NCBI GenBank assembly: GCA_021804705.1
Contig: JAJZHC010000048.1
Span: 1 to 9,000 of the forward strand
Direction: 5' to 3'
Source of the DNA: Pseudomonadota bacterium
GTDB taxonomy: Bacteria > Pseudomonadota > Gammaproteobacteria > Burkholderiales > Ferrovaceae
Length of the DNA stretch: 9,000 bases
Below, piece after piece: positions 1 to 7,167 of the stretch (position 1 is its first letter; each line of letters opens with the position of its first letter). The translations under genes and the position numbers were made by a program. Under the pieces are notes generated by a model that saw nothing but the letters and a program-made list of their open reading frames with translations, was not told the DNA's origin and did no database searches.

Positions 1-1
1 T

Positions 2-358
2 CTGCCCAGTGGTGAGAGCTTTAATCTGGATGACATGCAGGCCGCAGACCGAGCAGGTCAGTCCGGCATGAAAGACGAAGTGGACAATCGGTTCTGGACC
101 CGGCTGGGTGGGCAGTTCATGACGGCAGGGCTCGCCAGGATCATTTCGCCGCCAGAGGGTGGTGTCACCATCCTCGGCGGGGCAGGCAACTCACTTGCCG
201 GGGATGCGGCGGGACAAATTCTGGTGAATACGGCCGCTGTCGGGTTTGCAGGGAACGCGGCTCTGGGCCCGGTAATCGTCATCAAAAGGGGTTATCCCTT
301 TGTGATCATGGTGAATCGGGACATCGATTTCTCCACCCTGGGCACCCGCGCGCATTAG
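2..358 (+). CDS. TrbI/VirB10-family conjugation/type IV secretion protein, C-terminal part (5' end outside window)
   Basis: The reading frame is open to the left edge, so the visible 118 residues are the C-terminal end of a longer protein; the first internal ATG at base 35 is not a likely start. The fragment has the late part of the TrbI/VirB10 fold: an LPSGESFNLDD strand, the A-G-x-x-G-M-K-D-E-V-D-N turn just before an amphipathic WTRLGGQF segment (in VirB10 this leads to the outer-membrane antenna helices), and the closing I-K-R-G-Y-P-F-V-I-M-V-N-R-D-I strand, which is the family's final beta strand. VirB10 proteins span both membranes and form the outer ring of the secretion core complex. 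The protein ends 11 residues after this strand, close to where the family normally ends, so the 3' end looks intact. The stop overlaps the stop of the convergent permease gene by 3 bases. The subfamily (plasmid TrbI or VirB10) cannot be decided from this piece. Confidence 0.8.
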   Translation: MPSGESFNLDDMQAADRAGQSGMKDEVDNRFWTRLGGQFMTAGLARIISPPEGGVTILGGAGNSLAGDAAGQILVNTAAVGFAGNAALGPVIVIKRGYPFVIMVNRDIDFSTLGTRAH

Positions 359-2328
359 TCCACTTTCATCGGCAGGATCACCATGAACATGCCCTGCAGG
401 TGCAGGACGCGTTGCATGGTGAGGGCGGTCTGGTTGTGCAGGAACCGGGTGAGCCAGTTGTCATGCACGAAGATCAGCTTGCTGGCAAAAAAGACGCAGT
501 TTGGAAACTCGTCGCGCACCTTGAGTGCCAGTTTGGTGAGCTCTTCCACCCGGTCGGTTCCGTACGCCTGATAGGATTTGGCCGCAATGCCGTTACGGTT
601 GCAAAAATTGACATAGTAATCGCATGCGGAATGGACTTCCTGTTGAAGCCCTTCGATCGACCCTTCGCCGCCATAGCTTTGGGTATCCACGGCACCCACG
701 CTCAGGAATACAAAATTCTTGAAGATATTGGGGAACAGGCGTTGTACCCAGAGAATTGTGTGCATGCCCGCGCCGCGTGAGCGGCTGATCATGAACACGG
801 CCGTTTGGGCATTTGGATCGATCGGTGGTGGATTGGCCACAGGTTCGGCTGGCAATGAGGCCAGCAAGGCATCCGCCTTGGTCATTTGCGCTTCCGTTTC
901 CCGATAATGCCAGCGAATCAGGAGGCAGAGGGCAATGACCGAACTGGTGATCAGCGTGGTCATCCAGCCACCTTCAAAAAATTTCTCCACCAGGGTGACA
1001 ATCAGGATGCTGCTGGCAACCAAAAATCCAACCAGGGATAGCGTCAGGCGGGGCAACCAGCGGGCTTGTTCTTTGCGGTGCTTCCACCAGTAGATGGACA
1101 GTCCCAGCAGGGACAGTGTGAAAGTCAGAAACACGTTGATGCTGTAGAGTACCGCCAGCAAATCAACCAAGCCACCGCTCCAGATGAGGATCAGGATGGC
1201 AGCAAACCCCATGATCAGAATGCCGTACTTGGTGACCAGGCGACTGGAGAGCGAGCTGAATTGCGTGGGTGCCCAGCCATCATTGGCCATGTTGGCCAAA
1301 ACGGCAGGGCCGCCCAGCAGTCCTGTATTCGCCGCCACGTACAACAGTGCGCCCTCCAGAAGCAGGGTGATGGTCAACAGCACGTATGAAGAGCTGGCAC
1401 CTAGCCCCAGAGAGCCGATGACGGAACGGAATGCCACGGCATTGAGCGTTTCTCCGGTGGAAGATGGCTGGGCTTGCCAGAGCAGATACAACAGAATGAC
1501 GCCAGCCGCGGTGAACGCCAGAGAGAGGGCCATGTAGAACATGGTCAGCTTGCCAGTGTGCACCCTGGGTTCCTTGAGCGCGTTGATGTTGTTGGAAACG
1601 GCCTCGATCCCTGTGTAAGTACCGCCTCCAAGGGAGTAGGCGCGCAAAAACAATGAAGCCACGAAAACCCAGCCCATCTGACCGGCCAGCGCTCCAGTTT
1701 CTGACAGGGTCTCGGAAACAATCATAGGCAGCTCCGAGCCGCGTACCGACACGCCGTAGATGATGATGAACACGTGAGTGACAACAAAACCTAAGAAAAT
1801 CGGAGTCAGAACCTTGATGCTTTCCTTCATGCCGCGCAGGTTGAGAACCATCAGCAGCAATGTAAGCCCCAGTTCGGTGGTGAGTTTGTAAACTTGCCAA
1901 CTCGTAGGCAACGAACTGAAAACCGCGTCCACGCCACTGGCCACCGAAATGGCAATGGTCAGGACGTAGTCCACGATCAGGGCTGCACCACTCACAAGCC
2001 CGGCATAAGGGCCTATCAGCTGGGTAGCCACCTTGTAGCCACCCCCTCCCGTGGGAAATAGCTCGATGACCTGGTTGTAAGCCGTGGAGATCAAAAAGAC
2101 GGTCAAGGCCGTGGCCAGAGCAAGGTACAGGCTGAGGTGGGTATGTGTGCCCAGCGCCTTGAAGGCTTCTTCAGGACCGTACGCCGATGAAGACAGTCCG
2201 TCAGCACCCAGACCTACCCAGGCAAAGAACGCAGCCAGTGCAATGTTGTGGCGCGTTTCAGGGGACAGCGGATCGCGCGGGGGGCCAAACAGCACCCCCG
2301 AAATCTTTCTGGCAAGGTTTTGGATCAT
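355..2328 (-). CDS. KimA-like potassium importer / APC-superfamily permease with C-terminal cytosolic domain
   Basis: A 657-residue inner-membrane protein. About 12 hydrophobic segments lie between residues 28 and 472, followed by a soluble tail (about 507-657) that resembles the universal-stress-protein-like cytosolic domain of KimA (YdaO) proteins. The first helix has the G-A-D-G-L-S-S-S-A-Y-G-P-E-E signature (D43, Y50) and the third has I-V-D-Y (D120, Y121). As I recall, the spacing matches Asp36/Tyr43 and Asp117/Tyr118, which bind K+ in Bacillus subtilis KimA. A glycine-rich FPTGGGGY loop (91-98) and GGGTYTGIEA (234-243) are also conserved. The predicted role is proton-coupled K+ uptake, but an amino acid or other cation substrate is possible. 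The start ATG lies 2 bases after the aceE stop and has no clear Shine-Dalgarno of its own, so translation probably depends on reinitiation after aceE. No KimA-type riboswitch can be present because there is no leader. Confidence 0.82.
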   Translation of the reverse strand: MIQNLARKISGVLFGPPRDPLSPETRHNIALAAFFAWVGLGADGLSSSAYGPEEAFKALGTHTHLSLYLALATALTVFLISTAYNQVIELFPTGGGGYKVATQLIGPYAGLVSGAALIVDYVLTIAISVASGVDAVFSSLPTSWQVYKLTTELGLTLLLMVLNLRGMKESIKVLTPIFLGFVVTHVFIIIYGVSVRGSELPMIVSETLSETGALAGQMGWVFVASLFLRAYSLGGGTYTGIEAVSNNINALKEPRVHTGKLTMFYMALSLAFTAAGVILLYLLWQAQPSSTGETLNAVAFRSVIGSLGLGASSSYVLLTITLLLEGALLYVAANTGLLGGPAVLANMANDGWAPTQFSSLSSRLVTKYGILIMGFAAILILIWSGGLVDLLAVLYSINVFLTFTLSLLGLSIYWWKHRKEQARWLPRLTLSLVGFLVASSILIVTLVEKFFEGGWMTTLITSSVIALCLLIRWHYRETEAQMTKADALLASLPAEPVANPPPIDPNAQTAVFMISRSRGAGMHTILWVQRLFPNIFKNFVFLSVGAVDTQSYGGEGSIEGLQQEVHSACDYYVNFCNRNGIAAKSYQAYGTDRVEELTKLALKVRDEFPNCVFFASKLIFVHDNWLTRFLHNQTALTMQRVLHLQGMFMVILPMKVD

Positions 2329-2330
2329 GA

Positions 2331-4988
2331 TCAGACGTTGGTGGGGAGGGGTTTCTCCGGATCAAGGCCATATTTTTTGATGGCCTCCGCAACGCGCGCG
2401 GTCGGAATCGTGCCCTCTGCGGCCAGAGCCTGCAATGCGGCCAGCGTGATATAGCGGCTATCCACCTCAAAAAATTCGCGAAGCTTGGCACGGGTATCCG
2501 AACGACCAAAGCCGTCGGTACCCAACGTCACATATCGACGGGGCACAAAGGCACGAATCTGCTCGGTGAAGGTCTTGATGTAGTCGGTGGCTGCAATCAC
2601 GGGCCCCTTGGTAGTTTCCAGGCACTGTTCCACATAGGATTTGCGCTGGGGCTGGTCAGGATGATGGCGGTTCCAGCGCAAGGTGGCCTGGCCTTCGCGA
2701 GCCAATTCATTGATGCTGGGCGCGCTCCAGACATTGCTTGAAACCCCCCAGTCCTTTTCCAGCAATGCTGCTGCCGCAATCGCTTCGCGCAGGATGGTGC
2801 CTGATCCCATCAGTTGCACTACGGGGCCCTTGGCCTTTTCACCCTTCTGCAGCAAGTACATCCCTTTGAGAATCCCCTCCTGCACGCCTTCGGGCATGGC
2901 AGGGTGGCTGTAATTCTCATTCATGGTAGTGATGTAGTAGAAAATGTTTTCGTGATTCTGGTACATCCGGCGCAGGCCATCCTGAATGATGACCGCCACT
3001 TCGTAAGCGAATGTGGGGTCATAGGAAACGCAGTTGGGAATGAAAGAGGCATGGACCTGGCTGTGGCCATCCTGATGCTGCAATCCTTCACCATTGAGGG
3101 TGGTTCGGCCGGCGGTGCCGCCAATCAAAAAACCGCGACAGCGCATGTCTCCAGCCGCCCAGGCGAGGTCGCCCACGCGCTGGAAGCCAAACATCGAATA
3201 GAAAATGTAAAAGGGAATGGTGGTGACGCCATGGCTGGAATAAGCCGAGGCAGCGGCAATCCAGGAAGAAAAGGCGCCGGCTTCGTTGATGCCCTCCTGC
3301 AGGATCTGGCCGTTGACGTCCTCACGGTAATACATGAGCTGGTCGTGATCCTGCGGCTGGTACAGCTGGCCTACGGAAGAATAGATGCCGAGACTGCGGA
3401 ACATGCCTTCCATGCCAAATGTGCGGGATTCATCCGGCACGATCGGCACGATCAGCTTGCCGATCTCCTTGTCACGGGTCAACGCTGTCAGTACGCGCAC
3501 GAAAGCCATCGTGGTGGAAAGCTGGCGTTCTTCGCTGCTTTCCAACAGCGCCTGGAATGCAGAGAGCTCGGGTACCTTGAGCGAAGGCACTTCGCTGTGC
3601 CGTACGGGAAGGTAGCCGCCCAACGCTTCACGCTGGGCCTTGAGATACTGGATTTCCGGGCTATCATCGGAAGGGCGATAGAACGGCGTTTCAGCAATCA
3701 CCTCGTCCGAAATTGGAATCTGGAATCGGTCCCGGAACTGCTTGAGGGCGTTTTCGCCCATTTTTTTCTGCTGGTGCGTAATGTTCTGGCCTTCGCCAGA
3801 TTCACCCATGCCGTAGCCCTTGATGGTCTTTGCCAGAATAACCGTGGGCTGGCCGGTGTGGCGTACCGCTGAGAGATAGGCGTTGTACATCTTGAACGGA
3901 TCATGGCCGCCGCGGGTCAGACGCCAGATTTCGTCGTCGGACATGTTGGCCACCAGACGTGCCAGTTCGGGGTACTTGCCAAAAAAGTGCTTGCGCACGT
4001 AAGCGCCATCATGCGCTTTCATGCTTTGGTATTCGCCATCCACTGCTTCCATCATCCGTTGCAGCAACAGACCGCTGCGGTCCTTGGCGATCAGGGCGTC
4101 CCACTGGCTGCCCCAGATGACCTTGATGACGTTCCAGCCCGCACCCCTGAAGTCTGCTTCCAGTTCCTGGATGATCTTGCCGTTGCCGCGAACCGGTCCG
4201 TCGAGGCGTTGCAAGTTGCAGTTGACGACAAAAATCAAGTTGTCCAGGCGCTCACGCGTGGCAAGCGAAATCGCTCCGAGCGATTCGGGTTCGTCCATTT
4301 CCCCGTCGCCCATGAAGGCCCATACCTTGCGGTTTTCCACATTGGCGAGCCCACGGTTTTGCAGATACTTCATGAAGCGCGCCTGATAGATGGCCATCAG
4401 GGGGCCCAGGCCCATGGATACCGTGGGCATTTGCCAGAAATTAGGCATGAGCCATGGATGGGGATAGCTTGGCAATCCACCGCCGTCCACCTCCTGGCGA
4501 AACTTGCTCATCTGTTCTTCGCTGATCCGTCCTTCCAGAAATGCGCGGGCGTAAATCCCTGGTGCGGAATGGCCCTGGATGTAAAGGAGGTCACCTCCAT
4601 GGTCTGCGGTGGGGGCATGAAAAAAATGATCAAAACCTACGTCATAGAGGGTGGCAGCCGACTGGAAGCTGGCGATATGACCGCCCAGTTCGCTGGATGA
4701 GCGGTTGGCCCGCACCACCATGGCCATGGCATTCCATCGGATGAGCGAGCGAATACGGTGCTCCATTTCGGGGTCTCCCGGCATAGGCACTTCAAGCGCT
4801 GGCGGGATGGTATTGATGTACGCCGTATTGGCACTGTAGGGCAGGAAGGCGCCGGAACGACGGGCCTTGTCAATGAGCTGCTCCAGGATGAAATGGGCGC
4901 GTTCGGGGCCTTCCAGTTCCAGGACGCTCTCCAGGGCGTCCAGCCATTCTTGGGTTTCTTGTTTATCGTTATCAGGCAGGGCGGACAT
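2331..4988 (-). CDS. aceE: Pyruvate dehydrogenase E1 component, homodimeric type
   Basis: This cytoplasmic thiamine-diphosphate enzyme decarboxylates pyruvate and acetylates the lipoyl groups of E2, feeding acetyl-CoA formation. The 885 residues match the roughly 887 of E. coli AceE and align by eye along the whole length. The ThDP motif starts at GDGEMDEPES (227-236) and ends at NCN (256-258), with the usual spacing. H104, H140, H405, E569 and H638 fall where E. coli has the active-site residues H106, H142, H407, E571 and H640. The N-terminal region (1-50), used for E2 binding in E. coli, is present. The frame stays open upstream to base 5114, but I chose the ATG at 4988: it gives the family N-terminus (MSALPDND...TQEWLDALESV), has a GAGG 8 bases upstream, and avoids overlapping pta. 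Neither aceF nor lpd follows; the next gene is the permease, 2 bases on. Confidence 0.97.
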   Translation of the reverse strand: MSALPDNDKQETQEWLDALESVLELEGPERAHFILEQLIDKARRSGAFLPYSANTAYINTIPPALEVPMPGDPEMEHRIRSLIRWNAMAMVVRANRSSSELGGHIASFQSAATLYDVGFDHFFHAPTADHGGDLLYIQGHSAPGIYARAFLEGRISEEQMSKFRQEVDGGGLPSYPHPWLMPNFWQMPTVSMGLGPLMAIYQARFMKYLQNRGLANVENRKVWAFMGDGEMDEPESLGAISLATRERLDNLIFVVNCNLQRLDGPVRGNGKIIQELEADFRGAGWNVIKVIWGSQWDALIAKDRSGLLLQRMMEAVDGEYQSMKAHDGAYVRKHFFGKYPELARLVANMSDDEIWRLTRGGHDPFKMYNAYLSAVRHTGQPTVILAKTIKGYGMGESGEGQNITHQQKKMGENALKQFRDRFQIPISDEVIAETPFYRPSDDSPEIQYLKAQREALGGYLPVRHSEVPSLKVPELSAFQALLESSEERQLSTTMAFVRVLTALTRDKEIGKLIVPIVPDESRTFGMEGMFRSLGIYSSVGQLYQPQDHDQLMYYREDVNGQILQEGINEAGAFSSWIAAASAYSSHGVTTIPFYIFYSMFGFQRVGDLAWAAGDMRCRGFLIGGTAGRTTLNGEGLQHQDGHSQVHASFIPNCVSYDPTFAYEVAVIIQDGLRRMYQNHENIFYYITTMNENYSHPAMPEGVQEGILKGMYLLQKGEKAKGPVVQLMGSGTILREAIAAAALLEKDWGVSSNVWSAPSINELAREGQATLRWNRHHPDQPQRKSYVEQCLETTKGPVIAATDYIKTFTEQIRAFVPRRYVTLGTDGFGRSDTRAKLREFFEVDSRYITLAALQALAAEGTIPTARVAEAIKKYGLDPEKPLPTNV

Positions 4989-4996
4989 TCGAAATA

Positions 4997-5000
4997 CCTC
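4997..5000 (-). promoter_or_regulatory. Ribosome binding site of aceE
   Basis: On the minus strand GAGG sits 8 bases before the ATG at 4988. It is the best Shine-Dalgarno match near any possible aceE start and supports the 885-residue form over the longer open frame reaching base 5114. Confidence 0.6.
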
Positions 5001-5008
5001 GCGATCAG

Positions 5009-5034
5009 CGGTTGTTGATATGGACAGGCAACCG
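5009..5034. repeat. Inverted repeat in the aceE leader, possible operator
   Basis: CGGTTG at 5009-5014 is the exact reverse complement of CAACCG at 5029-5034, separated by 14 bases. It lies 21-46 bases upstream of the aceE start. It does not fit the PdhR operator that I know from E. coli (AATTGG-type half-sites with a 3-base gap). It could bind another dimeric regulator, form a weak leader hairpin, or be chance: a 6-bp arm is short. Confidence 0.25.
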
Positions 5035-5096
5035 GGATCACCGGCCACAATGTTAATATTAAAGCTTATGGAGGCACTTGGCGAGAGCAGGGTACC

Positions 5097-6023
5097 ATGC
5101 AAACCGACAAGCAATTGCTAAAAGCGTTACTGGCCATGAGCGCCGGACTGGATCCCGTGCGCTGTGCCGTGGTGCATCCCTGCGAGGCTGGTTCTCTTCA
5201 AGGCGCACTGGAAGCCGGTGAAGCCGGGTTGATTATTCCCGTGCTGATCGGGCCGGAAGCCAGGATCAGGCAAGTGGCAGCGCAAATTGGCGCCGACATC
5301 AGCAGCATCGAACTGGTCACGACACCCTACAGCCAAGCGGCGGCTGAAGTCGCGGTGGAGATGGCCGTCCAGGGTAGGGTCGAAGCCCTCATGAAAGGGA
5401 GTCTGCATACGGATGAACTCATGCATGCGGCACTCTCAAATCGCGATTTTCGTACCAAGCGGCGCATGTCGCATATTTTTCGTTTTGAAGTGCCGCTTTA
5501 TGAAAAACCCTTGCTGATAACGGATGCGGCGCTCAACATCAGGCCCACCCTGGCGGACAAGGTGGACATTGTGCAGAACGCTATCGAATTGGCCCGGATT
5601 TTGGGCATCCAATTGCCGCGGGTGGCCATTTTGTCCGCAGTGGAAACCGTCAACCCCGCTATTCCCTCCACGGTCGACGCTGCGGCGCTTTGTAAAATGG
5701 CTGATCGCGGGCAAATCACCGATGCCGTCCTGGATGGCCCCCTGGCGTTTGACACTGCAATTTCCGGTGAAGCGGCTGCGATCAAGCAAATCACTTCTTC
5801 CGTCGCTGGCGTTGCCGACATTCTGGTGGTTCCTGATCTGGAGTCCGGCAATATGCTGGCCAAGCAACTGGAATACCTGGCTGGGGGCACCGCCAGCGGC
5901 GTGGTCATGGGAGGTCGGGTACCCGTGGCACTGACCAGTCGGGCGGATGGTGCTGATGCACGCATCGCCTCGGCATTGCTGGCCCAGTTGATCGCCCATC
6001 ACCATCGTCAACATCGTCCGTAA
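5097..6023 (+). CDS. pta: Phosphate acetyltransferase (stand-alone Pta domain of the MaoC-Pta type)
   Basis: A 308-residue cytoplasmic enzyme of the phosphate acetyl/butyryltransferase family, predicted to interconvert acetyl-CoA plus phosphate with acetyl phosphate plus CoA. Signature stretches are ALMKGSLHTDELMHAAL (97-113), RRMSHIFRFEVP (122-133), ITDAALNIRP (141-150), VAILSAVETVNPAIPST (176-192), ALCKMADRGQITDAVLDGPLAFD (197-219) and VVPDLESGNMLAKQL (244-258). These resemble, to my recollection, the C-terminal half of bifunctional enoyl-CoA hydratase/phosphate acetyltransferases. The N-terminal MaoC hot-dog half is absent, since the divergent aceE leader begins directly upstream. It is much shorter than E. 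coli-type Pta and lacks that enzyme's N-terminal regulatory region. The ATG at 5097 has AGGG 4 bases upstream; M14 is an alternative start. The ackA gene follows after 7 bases. A propionyl or butyryl preference cannot be excluded. Confidence 0.9.
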   Translation: MQTDKQLLKALLAMSAGLDPVRCAVVHPCEAGSLQGALEAGEAGLIIPVLIGPEARIRQVAAQIGADISSIELVTTPYSQAAAEVAVEMAVQGRVEALMKGSLHTDELMHAALSNRDFRTKRRMSHIFRFEVPLYEKPLLITDAALNIRPTLADKVDIVQNAIELARILGIQLPRVAILSAVETVNPAIPSTVDAAALCKMADRGQITDAVLDGPLAFDTAISGEAAAIKQITSSVAGVADILVVPDLESGNMLAKQLEYLAGGTASGVVMGGRVPVALTSRADGADARIASALLAQLIAHHHRQHRP

Positions 6024-6030
6024 CGACCAG

Positions 6031-7167
6031 ATGCGTTTTTCTGCTGCCCAGGAAGGGATTCTTTCGGTCAATGTGGGCTCATCCACGCTCAAGTTTGCGC
6101 TTTATCCCGTGACTGGCGATGGTGTCCAGGCAGCCATACAGGTGGGTACGATCGACACGCTGCAACTGGATGAAGCGGCTTTTGATGCCACCCTGGACAG
6201 TTTGATCAGGCGACTTACCGAAGTCACGCCCACGTTGCGCCTGCGTGCCGTGGCGCATCGGGTGGTACACGGCGGGCCAAAATTTCAAACCAGCGTGCAT
6301 GTCACCGAATCGGTACTGCAGGAACTGGCACAGCTGAACGCGCTCGCTCCGTTGCACCAGCCACACAACCTGGAGGGTATCCGCCTCTTTTGGCGAGCAT
6401 TGCCCAAGGTGCCACAGATTGCCTGTTTCGACACGGCATTCCATGCTTCCATGCCAGCACAGGAGGTCCGCTTTGCGCTTCCTGAAGCATTATTCCAACA
6501 AGGCATCCGTCGTTACGGATTTCACGGGTTGTCCTACCAGCATGTTCGAGACACCTTGACACTGCGCAGCGCCCGGGCTGGTGGACGGTTGTTGATGGCC
6601 CATCTTGGCAGCGGTGCCAGTCTGTGCGCTGCGCGCAAGGGGCGCAGCATGGCCAGTACCATGGGGTTTACCGCATTGGACGGCCTGGTGATGGGAACCC
6701 GGTGCGGCGCGCTTGATCCCGGTGTGTTGCTGTACCTGATGAACCAGGGTTGGAGCCAGGAACGCCTGGAAACCTTGCTCTACCGACAATCAGGCCTGCT
6801 GGGCGTGTCGGGTTTGTCCGCTGACTTTCGGGTTTTGCGTGCGGCCGTTGGCAACGATCTGGCAAAATGTGCCATTGATTTGTTTACGGCAAGTGTGGTG
6901 CGCGAGGCCGGCGCCATGGCGGCGGTTTTGGGTGGGCTGGACCTGCTGGCCTTTACGGGAGGCATTGGCGAACATGACGCCCGACTACGCAGCGATGTGG
7001 CCGGGCGGCTGACCTACCTTGGCGTGGTGCTGGATCCGGTGAAGAACCGGGAAGGCCGACAAGATCAGGTGGAAGCCATTCATGCCAGGGACAGTGCGGT
7101 GGAAGTCTGGGTCGTGCCGGCGGATGAAGGGCTTGCGGCAGCCAAAGAGGCCTTCAGGTTGCTGTAA
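6031..7167 (+). CDS. ackA: Acetate kinase
   Basis: A 378-residue member of the acetate kinase (ASKHA) family, catalysing acetyl phosphate + ADP = acetate + ATP. The main motifs are in order: VNVGSSTLKF (13-22, with N14), AHRVVHGG (75-82, R77), CFDTAFH (132-138, D134), RYGFHGLSYQ (161-170, H166), AHLGSGASL (190-198, H191), MGTRCGALDPG (221-231, R224) and AFTGGIGEHD (307-316, E314). These match the catalytic Asn, Arg, Asp, His, His, Arg and Glu known from the Methanosarcina enzyme. The protein is about 20 residues shorter than the usual near-400, and carries HLGSG where HLGNG is common; both look tolerable. It starts 7 bases after pta with no clear Shine-Dalgarno, suggesting translational coupling, so the exact start could be slightly downstream. 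Propionate kinase activity is possible. The gene ends directly against moaC on the other strand. Confidence 0.94.
   Translation: MRFSAAQEGILSVNVGSSTLKFALYPVTGDGVQAAIQVGTIDTLQLDEAAFDATLDSLIRRLTEVTPTLRLRAVAHRVVHGGPKFQTSVHVTESVLQELAQLNALAPLHQPHNLEGIRLFWRALPKVPQIACFDTAFHASMPAQEVRFALPEALFQQGIRRYGFHGLSYQHVRDTLTLRSARAGGRLLMAHLGSGASLCAARKGRSMASTMGFTALDGLVMGTRCGALDPGVLLYLMNQGWSQERLETLLYRQSGLLGVSGLSADFRVLRAAVGNDLAKCAIDLFTASVVREAGAMAAVLGGLDLLAFTGGIGEHDARLRSDVAGRLTYLGVVLDPVKNREGRQDQVEAIHARDSAVEVWVVPADEGLAAAKEAFRLL

Larger units (their letters stand above)
4989..5096. promoter_or_regulatory. Divergent control region between aceE and pta
   Basis: These 108 bases must hold the promoters of both the leftward aceE-permease unit and the rightward pta-ackA unit. 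Two symmetric elements are visible: a 6-bp inverted repeat (5009-5014 and 5029-5034) and a 10-base perfect AT palindrome, TTAATATTAA, at 5053-5062. The stretch around the palindrome is the only AT-rich patch and is where a -10 element or bendable DNA would be expected. I could not match a sigma70 -35/-10 pair with good spacing on either strand. A GGAGG at 5070-5074 is 22 bases before the pta ATG, too far to be its ribosome site; AGGG at 5089-5092 is better placed, though close. Confidence 0.55.

Noticed and set aside
35..358. A complete 107-residue protein starting at base 35
   Set aside because: The frame continues upstream to the window edge with matching TrbI/VirB10 sequence, so it is the end of a longer gene.
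3760..3766. Run of seven A on the aceE coding strand as a possible frameshift slippery site
   Set aside because: It encodes the conserved KKM next to the active-site histidine, the frame continues intact on both sides, and the register is not a classic X XXY YYZ heptamer.
2814..4700. Long open frames antisense to aceE (352 and 265 residues, same frame)
   Set aside because: They lie fully within a well-supported aceE and read as low-complexity mirror translations with no recognisable domain; GC-rich codon use produces such shadows.
4989..5114. Extended aceE reading frame with 42 extra N-terminal residues overlapping the pta start
   Set aside because: The extra residues do not resemble the AceE N-terminus, the downstream ATG at 4988 has a good ribosome site and gives the usual family length.
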